Source: Candidatus Aquidulcis sp. (GTDB lineage: Bacteria; Chloroflexota; Anaerolineae; Anaerolineales; UBA4823). Taken from it: a DNA stretch of 37,046 nucleotides. The stretch spans positions 1 through 37,046 of the forward strand of contig DYIZ01000056.1 of assembly GCA_020723385.1 (NCBI GenBank), given 5' to 3'. The notes under the pieces are model-generated. The model searched no databases and was not told where the DNA came from. It worked only from the letters and a program-made list of their open reading frames with translations. Both the position numbers and the translations under genes were made by a program. Numbering within the stretch: position 1 is the first letter of the stretch; every line of letters begins with the position of its first letter. Shown piece by piece: positions 16,360 to 24,506 of this stretch.

Positions 16360-17532
16360 TCAATACCGGCGGCGCAGGAAGGCCGGCAGATCAAGCTGGT
16401 TGGGAAGCGAGGCTTCGACGGCGACTGGCTGAGTGATGGCGATGGAGGTTCGATCTCCCATCGCGGGTTCTATTTCCCGTTTGGGGAGAGGCGCAGCCGT
16501 GCGTAAACGCGCACCGGGCAGGGTCTCCTCCAGGGTGGGCGATCCCAGCCCGGTGACGATGAGAATAACCTGAGTGCGGTCGTCGAAGCGCTCGTCGGTG
16601 ATAACGCCCATGGCGATCTCGGTGTTCGGGTTGGCCTGTTCGCGTAGACAAGAGACCGCTTCGCTGATTTCGAACAGCGATAAATCTGCGCCTCCGGTGA
16701 AATTGACCAGGATCCCGGCGGCATTGTCGAGCGAGGCAGTTTCGAGCAGGGGGTGGTGCAGCGCCTGTTCGAGAGCTTTACGGGCCTTGTTCTCGCCCTG
16801 CCCGTGCCCGATGGCCATGAGCGCCCCGCCGCCGAGTTTCATGACTCGCCGGACGTGAGCGAAATCCACGTTGATCAGGCCGGTTTCCGTGATCAGCTCG
16901 GTGATGCCCTGCACAGCCTGGCGCAGCACGTCATCAGCAAGGCGGAAAGACATTTCGAGCGACAGGTCCCGCGGGGCTACGTAGAGCAGCCGGTCGTTGG
17001 GGATGGCGATGAGGGTGTCTGTGTTGGGGCGCAAGGCGTCCAATCCCTGGCGGGCGTTGATCTGCCTCCGGCCAGCCTCGAACGCAAATGGGGTGGTGAC
17101 GATGGCGATGGTGACTGCGCCCAGGTGGCGGGCAATCTTGGCGGCCACCGCGATGGAGCCAGTGCCGGTTCCGCCGCCCATCCCGGCGGTCAGGAAAACC
17201 ATGTCTGCGCCCTGAAGCGCTTGCTCCAGCTCGCGGTAGCTTTCGACGGCGGCTTCCTTGCCGACTTCAGGCTTGCCGCCCGCGCCCAGGCCGCGCGTCA
17301 GATGCGGGCCAAGCTGGACTTTCACCGGGGCCAGGCTGTGATTCAGCGCCTGGTGATCGGTGTTGGCGGCGATGAAATCTACCCCGCTGATGCCTAACTC
17401 GATCATACGATTGACAGCATTGCTGCCCCCGCCGCCCATCCCGACGACTTTCAGCACGGGTTTATGAATTGTGGGCTGGGTGGGAGCTTCGGAGGAAGAA
17501 ATGAGTGCAGAAGATGATTTTTCGATGGTCAT
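16360..17532 (-). CDS. ftsZ: FtsZ-family tubulin-like GTPase with substituted T7 catalytic residue
   Basis: 390 residues from ATG 17532, which has AGAGGA about 8 bases upstream and follows the previous stop by 10 bases. The family is certain: VVGMGGGGSNAVNRM near 29-43, ANTDHQAL near 56-63, the tubulin signature GGGTGTG at 119-125, and a C-terminal LDLPAFLRRRY like the FtsZ partner-binding tail. FtsZ polymerises with GTP at the division site. The T7 synergy loop reads NVDFAHVR at 221-228. The first Asp (223) is kept, but the second (E. coli Asp212 equivalent) is His226. GTP hydrolysis may thus be slow. The gene is not in a mur/ftsA cluster, so it may be a second FtsZ dedicated to this operon. 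Whether the genome has another FtsZ cannot be seen here. Confidence 0.9.
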   Translation of the reverse strand: MTIEKSSSALISSSEAPTQPTIHKPVLKVVGMGGGGSNAVNRMIELGISGVDFIAANTDHQALNHSLAPVKVQLGPHLTRGLGAGGKPEVGKEAAVESYRELEQALQGADMVFLTAGMGGGTGTGSIAVAAKIARHLGAVTIAIVTTPFAFEAGRRQINARQGLDALRPNTDTLIAIPNDRLLYVAPRDLSLEMSFRLADDVLRQAVQGITELITETGLINVDFAHVRRVMKLGGGALMAIGHGQGENKARKALEQALHHPLLETASLDNAAGILVNFTGGADLSLFEISEAVSCLREQANPNTEIAMGVITDERFDDRTQVILIVTGLGSPTLEETLPGARLRTAAPLPKREIEPAMGDRTSIAITQPVAVEASLPNQLDLPAFLRRRY

Positions 17533-17542
17533 AGGGGTCCTC

Positions 17543-18874
17543 TTACAGGCTTGCCAATAGGGTTGCAATTTCTGTGCCATCCCCGCTGATCCGCTCGACG
17601 CGGCGTCCGGCGGTTCTCAACTGCTCCAGCGTTGTCTCTGGGAAAGATTGCTCCCCGCCAATGACGGTAACGCGTGCGGCCTGGGCCGCCTCGGCGACCG
17701 AAAATCCGATGGCGGGCCGATATTTCTTGACGAATGGACGGATAACATCCAGATGCCAATCGGCGACGCCCCATTCGTAGGTGGGGAGGAGCAAATAATG
17801 TTCGATTGGGTATTGGAATGGTGAGAATGATGGGTTTAGCGCGGAGGAAGCAGCGAGGGGAGAAGGGCGAGGGGCGAGGGTGGAGGGTTTGGATGCAGCC
17901 CGCTGGCGGAATGCGCCGACGGTGGGGAGAGTATTGCCATTGGGCTGGAACCAGGCTTGCGGGCTGTATGGACTGTCGGGGGAGGCGGTGAGCAGCCAGA
18001 AGTTGCAGGCCAAGACCTCAGCCGGGATGGGTTCGAGAGTCTCGACAGCCTCGCCATCCATCAACCGGGCGATGGTCAGATTCTGCCGGGCGTGCGCAGC
18101 GTTATCAATCGCCGGCGCGGTGGGGTCATCGCGGTCCCCGGGGCGGCTGCCCGCTCCGAGAAGGATGATCCTGTAAGGGCCGCGCAACACCGCCTGGCTG
18201 ATCGTCAAGTACCAATCGAAGATGCGAAAGCCGCGCTGATCCTGCTCGCCTGCGGGCGTGTTGTAGGGGCGTGCGCCAGGCCAGCGCTCGGGACCGCCGG
18301 TACCCCAATCGAGGCTGCGGTTTCCAGCCCAGGCATACGCGCCGATGACGAGTTTTTCGAGCAGTGGGGCGTATCCTCTCCGCTGGATGCTTTGCAGCGC
18401 GGCGCGCAGGAAAGCGGTATCCCAATAGTCGCCGCCCGGTTCGAGCGGGGGAAAGACCGGGGTAAGCCCGGCCTGCAGGGCGGCGTAGGCCAGCGGCAGG
18501 TAGAGATCGAGAAATCGCTCAACCAGGTCTTTCTGCGCCCAGGCGGTAGCGGGCCAGGCGGCGCGCAGGTTGGGACGGTCGAACAGCGCGGCGTAGCGCA
18601 CCCCCCAGCGGGCGTAAGCCTCGAAGAGCGGGCGCAGACCCGCCGGCCGGTTGGATAGATCGAGCGGAAGGTGAAAATGGAGCACCGGCTGGATATTCGC
18701 CGCCATCAAGCCGCGAATGAAGGCCTCGGGGATGGCGCGGTCGGCGGGAGCGACGAGGGTGAGCCAGCTCGCGCCCAGGGCGCGCAGCTCCGGCAGCCAG
18801 GCGGCCAGGTCGGTGTCGCGGTAGTGGAGGGCGTCGGGGAAGTAGTGGAAGCCAATACGGTTTGTGTCGGGCAT
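17543..18874 (-). CDS. TIM-barrel-like protein, glycosidase-related fold, first gene of the FtsZ run
   Basis: 443 residues from ATG 18874, chosen for GGAG about 10 bases upstream; the frame is open back to 18949. Strand-like stretches at the start (IGFHYFPD, ASWLTLVAP, QPVLHFHLPL, RYAALFDRPN) suggest a (beta/alpha)8 barrel related to glycosidases or sugar-binding barrels. No secretion signal is seen with this start. A low-complexity segment (STLAPRPSPLAASS) is encoded by a G-rich simple repeat at 17854-17887. After it, the C-terminal part (VTVIGGEQSFPETTLEQLRTAG) looks like a small alpha/beta domain. It is the first gene of the run and ends 10 bases before the FtsZ-like start. The function is not recognised. 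Confidence 0.55.
   Translation of the reverse strand: MPDTNRIGFHYFPDALHYRDTDLAAWLPELRALGASWLTLVAPADRAIPEAFIRGLMAANIQPVLHFHLPLDLSNRPAGLRPLFEAYARWGVRYAALFDRPNLRAAWPATAWAQKDLVERFLDLYLPLAYAALQAGLTPVFPPLEPGGDYWDTAFLRAALQSIQRRGYAPLLEKLVIGAYAWAGNRSLDWGTGGPERWPGARPYNTPAGEQDQRGFRIFDWYLTISQAVLRGPYRIILLGAGSRPGDRDDPTAPAIDNAAHARQNLTIARLMDGEAVETLEPIPAEVLACNFWLLTASPDSPYSPQAWFQPNGNTLPTVGAFRQRAASKPSTLAPRPSPLAASSALNPSFSPFQYPIEHYLLLPTYEWGVADWHLDVIRPFVKKYRPAIGFSVAEAAQAARVTVIGGEQSFPETTLEQLRTAGRRVERISGDGTEIATLLASL
17854..17887. repeat. G-rich simple repeat inside a coding frame
   Basis: Repeats of GAGGGGC/GAGGGTG-like 6-8 base units, read on the minus strand as Ser/Leu/Ala/Pro-rich peptide. Similar C-rich spacers occur at about 3600-3640 and 5206-5228. 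Confidence 0.7.
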
Positions 18875-19282
18875 GGGGAGTCTCCGGGCAGGTCTGCCGG
18901 AGATGGTGCAAGAGGTGTGCCAGAACACAGGGGGGATGAGAATTTTCACTGCCGGTCAAATTCGATCACGAATGGCACGAATGGACGAATGACACGAATT
19001 TTGTAAAATTCAAAAGACATTCGTAGTGTTCATTAATAAATACATAATCGCTGCACATCTTTCACGATTTTGGGGTTTATGATAAAACTATTTCATTCGA
19101 GATCGATGTGGAGTGACCACCTGGAGCGCCGTGAAAAATGTCAAGTGATGCGCTGTTTGCGCCTGAAACGGATTTGTTCAATCGTTGTAGAATCGTTCTA
19201 TTGCCTGGGTAGAGTGGACTTGGAACGTTATATCTTGCTCAAACTTGCCTGATCGCTCGCTATTACCAGTAAAGGAGGAGGA
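18875..19282. other. Divergent intergenic region with CACGAATGG repeats
   Basis: This region separates the minus-strand FtsZ run from the plus-strand FGE-like lipoprotein, so both promoters must lie here, but I could not fix either. Positions 18967-19000 hold direct copies of CACGAATGG/GACGAATG. An open frame at 19070-19252 lacks a good ribosome site and is not called. The strong ribosome site AAAGGAGGAGG for the next gene lies at 19271-19281. Confidence 0.5.
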
Positions 19283-20974
19283 ATGAAAAGGATAACGGAA
19301 TTGCTTATACTAATAGCTCCATTATTCGTTGCATGTAATTCTTCTCGATTGTTGGTATCTACACCAACCAAATCCTTAACCGATACCCCAGCACTGATAA
19401 TGACATCAACCATCACCGCAACGCCGACACTGACGCGTACATCAACCCGCACGCGCACTCCAACCGTGACGATTACGCCTACGCCCACCTTGCCCATTGG
19501 CTTGACGCAGGTCTCGCCTAAAGATGGCATGATGATGGTGTACGTGCCGGCTGGTGAGTTTGTGATGGGTTCCGACGATAGCAACAGCGATGAAAAGCCA
19601 ATGCATTCCATTTACCTGGACGCCTACTGGATTGACCAAATCGAAGTAACCAACGCCATGTATGCGCTTTGCGTTCGAGCGGGTTCATGCTATCCGCCAT
19701 CGTATAGCCACTCTCAAACTCGCAATAGTTATTTTGGCAATTCGCAATATGACGAGTATCCTGTGATTTGGGTATCATGGTACGACGCGCAAGATTACTG
19801 TGGATGGGCTGGACGCCAGTTGCCAACAGAAGCGCAATGGGAGAAAGCAGCGCGCGGGACGGACGGGCGCAAGTTTCCATGGGGAGAGACGATCAGTTGC
19901 ACTCAGGCAAATTACGGCATCTGCGAGGGTGATGCGACGGCAGTGGGGAGTTATTCGAGTTATGCCAGCCCTTATGGCGTTTACGATATGATTGGGAATG
20001 TTAATGAATGGGTAGCCGATTGGTACGATCCAAACTACTACGCCTCGTCGCCAAACAGGAATCCCACGGGTCCAGCCGGTAGCCAGTCTCGGGTAATCCG
20101 CGGTGGCAGTTCGGGAGTTGCCACCCGCAACAACTTCTTGCCTGGCGTTAGCGGCGGTGGCCTCGGGTTTCGTTGTGCAGCTCCAGATAATGCTGTTTTT
20201 CCTCCCTTGCCAGAACTGCAACCGACAACGGCATCCGATTTTTCAATCGGTTCTACCGCGATTTCATCCAGGGATGGCATGACGATGGTGTATGTACCGG
20301 CTGGGGAGTTCACGATGGGCTTGAATGGTATTGTTGACAATTACAATGTCTACGAGGAGCCCCACACGGTATACCTGATCTCCTATTGGATAGATCAAAC
20401 CGAAATAACCAACGCCATGTATGCGTTGTGTGTTCAGGCAGGCTCTTGTCAGCCACCGTCTAGCAGCGGGCCCCATATAGGCAGCAGTTATTACGGTAAT
20501 TACCCTGTGGTCTATGTTTCCTGGAACGATGCACATGATTACTGCGAATGGGCTGGGCTTCGGTTACCGACCGAAGCCGAATGGGAGAAAGCAGCCCGTG
20601 GTACAAATTTGCGTGCCTATCCATGGGGCGACCAGACTCCCGACTGTACCCTGGCAAACTTTTGGCCCTATTCTGCGTGCATGGGCAGCACTTCGCAAGT
20701 AGGCAGTTACCCTAACGGAGCCAGTCCTTATGGCGCGCTTGATATGGCCGGTAACGTGATGGAGTGGGTCAACGACTGGTATGATAGTGGTTATTACAGC
20801 ATCTCGCCGAACATAAACCCTACTGGACCCGAGAGGGGCAGTTACCGGGTGGTGCGCGGATGCGGTTGGAGAGATGATGCTTACGGCATTCTTGCGGTCG
20901 AGCGATCCTATGGAGATCCCGACATTGGTGACTCCAGCCTTGGTTTTCGTTGCGCGGTTTTCGCAGGGAAGTGA
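19283..20974 (+). CDS. Lipoprotein with two formylglycine-generating-enzyme-like (SUMF1) domains
   Basis: 563 residues, ATG 19283 after a near-perfect ribosome site AAAGGAGGAGG. A lipoprotein signal ends in LFVAC (Cys18), followed by a Thr/Pro-rich linker to about residue 75. Two FGE-sulfatase domains follow, at about 82-300 and 332-560. Each has MVYVPAGEF, a W-I-D-Q-x-E-x-T-N-A-M-Y stretch, LPTEAxWEKAARG, GNVxEWVxDWYD and LGFRCA. The two copies are close enough to be an internal duplication. The Cys pair that oxidises sulfatase Cys in true FGE is not present near RGGSSG, and only one Cys (RGCGW) appears in the second copy. The domains are probably structural or ligand-binding (C-type-lectin-like fold) on the cell surface. 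Confidence 0.85.
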   Translation: MKRITELLILIAPLFVACNSSRLLVSTPTKSLTDTPALIMTSTITATPTLTRTSTRTRTPTVTITPTPTLPIGLTQVSPKDGMMMVYVPAGEFVMGSDDSNSDEKPMHSIYLDAYWIDQIEVTNAMYALCVRAGSCYPPSYSHSQTRNSYFGNSQYDEYPVIWVSWYDAQDYCGWAGRQLPTEAQWEKAARGTDGRKFPWGETISCTQANYGICEGDATAVGSYSSYASPYGVYDMIGNVNEWVADWYDPNYYASSPNRNPTGPAGSQSRVIRGGSSGVATRNNFLPGVSGGGLGFRCAAPDNAVFPPLPELQPTTASDFSIGSTAISSRDGMTMVYVPAGEFTMGLNGIVDNYNVYEEPHTVYLISYWIDQTEITNAMYALCVQAGSCQPPSSSGPHIGSSYYGNYPVVYVSWNDAHDYCEWAGLRLPTEAEWEKAARGTNLRAYPWGDQTPDCTLANFWPYSACMGSTSQVGSYPNGASPYGALDMAGNVMEWVNDWYDSGYYSISPNINPTGPERGSYRVVRGCGWRDDAYGILAVERSYGDPDIGDSSLGFRCAVFAGK

Positions 20975-21015
20975 TCTGCCGCAGCCTTGTCGGATCTTAG
21001 CAGAGGGTTATTTGC

Positions 21016-21024
21016 TGGTATAAT
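21016..21024 (+). promoter_or_regulatory. Extended -10 promoter of tmRNA
   Basis: TGGTATAAT: a perfect TATAAT at 21019-21024 preceded by TG at the extended -10 position. The tmRNA 5' end follows 10 bases downstream. The -35 region is weak (TCTTAG at 20995-21000). Confidence 0.8.
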
Positions 21025-21034
21025 CCCTCCACCT

Positions 21035-21427
21035 GGGGATGACAGGCTTCGACGGAGGAGGCTGGCCCCAGATTGCGAGCCGAGAGGCGCCGACCTCGTT
21101 AACTCAGCGCAAAACAAAGTGCCAAAAACACTTCCTACGCTGCTCTTCCCCTCGCTGCATAAGCGTTCGGAACCAGTCCTGACCCTCTAGCAGGGTCACG
21201 TCCGCCAGCCCCGCTCTCTGACCGGAGGTTGGACCGGGCGCTAAAATGCCAGAGTGCCGCACGCAATGCCGCTTACCGTGCGAAAGAGAAGCCCTCGGGC
21301 TTCAGCGGCTAACAGGGTGAGCGCCCTGTCGCTCGTGCGCCGCCTTGCGATTAACTACGAACGACTACGCTCGTAGATATCTGCGGGTCTAATCTTTCGG
21401 ACGCGGGTTCGATTCCCGCCATCTCCA
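21035..21427 (+). ncRNA. ssrA: tmRNA (one-piece)
   Basis: The 5' end GGGGATGACAGGCTTCGAC and the 3' end GGTTCGATTCCCGCCATCTCCA are classic tmRNA ends. The acceptor stem GGGGAUG pairs with CAUCUCC (one G-U), and the T-arm is GTTCGATTC. The tag frame starts at the GCA at 21109 and ends at the TAA at 21160-21162, giving AKQSAKNTSYAALPLAA, a 17-residue tag with the usual hydrophobic LAA degradation end. The CCA is not fully encoded (the genome reads CAA after the discriminator A), so it must be added after processing. tmRNA rescues stalled ribosomes together with SmpB, which is not in this window. It has its own promoter and terminator. Confidence 0.97.
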
Positions 21428-21428
21428 C

Positions 21429-21479
21429 AAAAAGCGCATTGCCGTTCAGGATTGAACACGGCAATGCGCTTTTATTTTT
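21429..21479 (+). terminator. Rho-independent terminator of tmRNA
   Basis: A perfect 15-bp stem (21430-21444 with 21459-21473) around GCGCATTGCCG / CGGCAATGCGC, followed by a T-rich run. It begins two bases after the mature tmRNA 3' end. Confidence 0.93.
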
Positions 21480-21558
21480 GTGGAAGAAACTCAACCCCAA
21501 CTCTGGGAATCAACCCGTCAAATGAGGGAAACTATTTCGATTCGTTTTCAGTTGCGGA

Positions 21559-21990
21559 TTATTTCAGCGTGCGGATATAAGTGACCACCTGCCAGATTTC
21601 CTCTTCACTCAACGACCCTTTCCAGGCAGGCATTTGCGAATTGAAGGGCGCCATCATGCCGCCTTCGGATATTCGCCAATACAACAGCCCGTCGCTGTCG
21701 TCCGAAGTCGTGGTCAAATCGGTTGGCTTGGGGTTCAGCGCGCCGGCTGCCACGCCATCGCCTTTACCGCCGTCGCCGTGACAAGAGGTACATTTTCCCT
21801 GGAAAATCGCCTCGCCAGCAGATGCGGCATCGGCTTGTCCGGCATACGGATTGGTTTTGTTGGCGAATTCAGCGGGTACACCCTCTTCATCGCCAGTTTC
21901 GACACTCTCTGTCGCTTTACCGCCGCAGGCTGCCAGCAGCATCGTGCTCAACACGAGCACGGTCAACAAAATAAATATGATCTTCTTCAT
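21559..21990 (-). CDS. c-type cytochrome lipoprotein
   Basis: 143 residues, ATG 21990 with AGGAAGGA about 8 bases upstream. A lipoprotein signal ends LLAAC (Cys22), followed by an acidic linker. The haem site CTSCH is at 67-71 and the likely axial Met is Met120 in NSQMPAW. The final helix EEIWQVVTYIRTL is typical of class I monohaem cytochromes. It is tethered outside the membrane and would carry electrons between a quinol-oxidising complex and an oxidase or reductase. No such partner is in the window. It appears to be a single-gene transcript with a TATAAT at 22028-22033. Confidence 0.92.
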   Translation of the reverse strand: MKKIIFILLTVLVLSTMLLAACGGKATESVETGDEEGVPAEFANKTNPYAGQADAASAGEAIFQGKCTSCHGDGGKGDGVAAGALNPKPTDLTTTSDDSDGLLYWRISEGGMMAPFNSQMPAWKGSLSEEEIWQVVTYIRTLK

Positions 21991-22027
21991 AAGTTTCCTT
22001 CCTCTGCTTAATTGTATATTTCGTTAA

Positions 22028-22033
22028 ATTATA
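22028..22033 (-). promoter_or_regulatory. Likely -10 element of the cytochrome gene
   Basis: TATAAT on the minus strand, about 38 bases before the start codon, in an AT-rich stretch. No good -35 is seen at 17 bases. Confidence 0.45.
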
Positions 22034-22104
22034 CCCCGAATTGTCTTATTTATTGCTAGATTATTATAAAAATCCCCTTAAAAATTCGATTGCCCCAGGA
22101 TTTC

Positions 22105-22470
22105 TCAAAGTAATTTTGCCGCCCGCAGTGCATCCTCAAGCGCCTCGAACGATGCAGGTTTGATGATTGTAGCAATCGCGCCTTCGCGTTGGGCGCGTTG
22201 CGCCGTGGTTTTTTGATCATCTGCCGTGACCACCACCACCGGGACCTTCAGCAGCCGCGGCTCCCGACGCAGGTAAGCCATCACCTCGAATCCATCCACC
22301 CCCGGCATGTTGATGTCCATAAAAACAATATCGGGAACCTGCTCGCTTAACGCCATAATCGCAGCCCGAGGGCCGTAAGCTGGATGTGCATCGAGGTCGA
22401 GGAGCGATAGCAGTTGGCATAGGCCATCTGCCGTATGGCGGTTATCATCAATTACAAGCGCTGTGTGCAT
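22105..22470 (-). CDS. Stand-alone CheY-like response regulator
   Basis: 121 residues, receiver domain only. It has the acidic pair DD at 8-9, the phospho-acceptor Asp in IVFMDINMPG (about residue 51), the switch Thr in VVTADD and the conserved Lys in IIKPAS. There is no output domain, so it must act by protein contact or phosphotransfer. Its ATG lies two bases past the stop of the MoeA-PBP gene, implying coupled expression, which is unusual for the two functions. No histidine kinase is adjacent; the nearest one, at 31862, is in a different operon. Confidence 0.92.
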   Translation of the reverse strand: MHTALVIDDNRHTADGLCQLLSLLDLDAHPAYGPRAAIMALSEQVPDIVFMDINMPGVDGFEVMAYLRREPRLLKVPVVVVTADDQKTTAQRAQREGAIATIIKPASFEALEDALRAAKLL

Positions 22471-22472
22471 AA

Positions 22473-24422
22473 CTATCCGATCTCCGCAATGATGCGCCCC
22501 ATTGGGGCTACATCGTAACCAGGCAAAGCTGCCACAGCCCGACGAAACGCTGGGTCATCCAACACCTGGAAGAGCGGCGCCAGCAGCGGTGATTGGTAAT
22601 ATTGGCGGGGGATCACCAGATCGTACCGCTCCTGAAACAACGGGATGAAATCCAGTTCCAGAGCTTGTGCCGCAGCCGCAATACCCAGGCCGCAGTCTGC
22701 CCTGCCGGAAGCCACCGCTGCCGCAACTGCCAGATGCGTGTATTCCTCTTGATTGTAGCCTCGAACCGATTCAGGTGCAATCCCCATTAAGTCTAATTGA
22801 TAATCGAGCAGCACACGCGTCCCCGCGCCGCGCTGCCGGTTGACGAAAGCCACTTCCGGGCGGGCCAGATCGGCCAGCGAATGAATGCCCTTTGGATTGC
22901 CTTTCACGGTGAGCAATCCCTGCTCACGGCCCACCAGCGCCATCACCACCACCGGCACGCCCGGCAGATACTCGCCAATTGCTGCCAGGTTGTATTCCCC
23001 GGTTTCAGGGTCGAGCAGGTGCGAGCCGGCCAGGTGCGCCTCGCCCCGCCGCAGCGCCACAAGCCCCCCCTGGCTGCCCACGTTGGCCGAGGCCAGCCGG
23101 CGATCACGCTTCGAGAGGAACTGCGCCAGCACATCCAGCGTGATGTCGTGCGAGCCGATAGCAAATATTGTGCGTTCGATCTCGGCGGGCGAGCGATACA
23201 ATCGCACGCTGACCTCCGCCCCGGCGGGCAGCCCTTGCGACCCCCTGGGGATAATGGCAATCCCATCGGCGCGCACCAGCGAGGAGATAACCCCCGCCCC
23301 GCGCGCCACCGGCGCGGCCAGCAGCTTTTCGCCCACTCTCCCGACGACCACGCGTAGAAAATCATCATCCCCGGCAGGCGATGTGACCTTGCGGGTCAGC
23401 GTCGCCGCCAGCAGGAGCGGTTCGACGGGCGGCCGCCCCAGCCAGCGCGAGATCAACGGCTCGACGAAAATCTCTCCCGTCAGCGCCGTCGAGACCGGAT
23501 ACCCCGGCACGCCGATGACCGGTTTTTTCCCGATTATCCCCAGGATGACAGGGTGGCCGGGACGCACCGCGACCCCATGCACCAGCAGTTCGCCCAGCGT
23601 CTCGACGACTTTGGATGAAAAATCCTCCGACCCGGCAGAGGAGCCGGCGTTGAGCAGGATGAGATCGTGCCCGGAGGCGGCTTCCTGCACCCGTTGACAA
23701 ATAACCTCGAACCGGTCGGGAGTGATGGGAAACCGGGTGGCGATCCCGCCCCATTGGTTAACCTGCGCTGCCAGCACCATCGAGTTGTATTCGATGATAT
23801 CCCCGGCCTTCACCGGCTGCCCAATGGCGACCAGTTCACTCCCGGTAGGCAGGATAGCCACGCGTGGCCGGCGGCTGACTCGTACCCGGTCGTGCCCGCA
23901 GGCAGCGATGGCCCCCAGGTCAACCGGGCGCAGTGTGTGCCCGGCGGGCAGCACAAGCTGTGTAGCGACCATATCTTCGCCCATCGGGCGGACGTGACTC
24001 CACGGGGTCACGGCTGCCCGGATGCGGATCGCCGCCGGGCGGCGCGCATCATCGGCAGGTTGATCCTCAGCGGTGCGCGGTTCCACATTCTCGATCGGGA
24101 TCACCGCATCTGCCCAGCCGGGAAGCGGGTCGCCGGTATCCACGTAGGCGGCTTGCTCGCCGCACACCAGCGTCAACGGCTCGGAGAGCATTGCTCTGGT
24201 GGTATCGGCAGAGCGCACTGCGAACCCATCCATCGCCGAGGCATGGTAGTGCGGCGACGAGATTTTGGCCCACACCGTCTCGGCCAGCACGCGCCCGGCG
24301 GCCTGTTCATCGAGTGGAATATCTTCGACGCCCAATATGCCCCACAATCTGGCGGATTCGAGCGCCGTTTGCAGCCGGGCCTGGGCATCGGGGAGGGGGA
24401 TGTCGTGGAGGTAGATGGACAT
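22473..24422 (-). CDS. MoeA-type molybdopterin molybdenumtransferase fused to a periplasmic-binding-like domain
   Basis: 649 residues. The first about 420 are MoeA: SAMDGFAVR near 63-71, a VDTGDPLPGWADAVIPIE segment, LPTGSELV, NAGSSAGSEDFSSKVVE and the GVPGYPVS loop. Residues about 440-640 form a LysR-substrate/PBP-like domain (ASANVGSQGGLVALRRGEAHLAGSHLLDPETGEYN, split across lobes). This two-domain design is known in several bacteria and archaea, where the PBP part is thought to sense or deliver molybdate or tungstate. MoeA inserts the metal into adenylated molybdopterin. No ribosome site is obvious. A second, unfused MoeA lies 1.6 kb upstream, suggesting one each for Mo and W or for different cofactor forms (inference). 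Confidence 0.88.
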   Translation of the reverse strand: MSIYLHDIPLPDAQARLQTALESARLWGILGVEDIPLDEQAAGRVLAETVWAKISSPHYHASAMDGFAVRSADTTRAMLSEPLTLVCGEQAAYVDTGDPLPGWADAVIPIENVEPRTAEDQPADDARRPAAIRIRAAVTPWSHVRPMGEDMVATQLVLPAGHTLRPVDLGAIAACGHDRVRVSRRPRVAILPTGSELVAIGQPVKAGDIIEYNSMVLAAQVNQWGGIATRFPITPDRFEVICQRVQEAASGHDLILLNAGSSAGSEDFSSKVVETLGELLVHGVAVRPGHPVILGIIGKKPVIGVPGYPVSTALTGEIFVEPLISRWLGRPPVEPLLLAATLTRKVTSPAGDDDFLRVVVGRVGEKLLAAPVARGAGVISSLVRADGIAIIPRGSQGLPAGAEVSVRLYRSPAEIERTIFAIGSHDITLDVLAQFLSKRDRRLASANVGSQGGLVALRRGEAHLAGSHLLDPETGEYNLAAIGEYLPGVPVVVMALVGREQGLLTVKGNPKGIHSLADLARPEVAFVNRQRGAGTRVLLDYQLDLMGIAPESVRGYNQEEYTHLAVAAAVASGRADCGLGIAAAAQALELDFIPLFQERYDLVIPRQYYQSPLLAPLFQVLDDPAFRRAVAALPGYDVAPMGRIIAEIG

Positions 24423-24447
24423 AATGAGTCGTCAGTCAAATAGGCTT

Positions 24448-24498
24448 GTAGTAGCGACTTCAGTCGCTTTATCGTTGGACGACTGAAGTCGTCACTAC
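24448..24498. repeat. Dispersed inverted repeat with GACTTCAGTC arms
   Basis: Arms at 24448-24465 and 24481-24498 are complementary at 16 of 18 positions (core GACTTCAGTC / GACTGAAGTC). It lies between the deacetylase stop and the MoeA-PBP start. The RNA hairpin could act as a terminator or processing signal there, although there is no T-run. Confidence 0.8.
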
Positions 24499-24506
24499 GA
24501 ACATCG

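Noticed and set aside
18973-18990. TGGCAC as a sigma-54 promoter
   Set aside because: No TTGC at the required distance; it is part of the CACGAATGG repeats.
19070-19252. Small plus-strand open frame
   Set aside because: Poor ribosome site and no protein-like pattern; it lies in the divergent promoter region.
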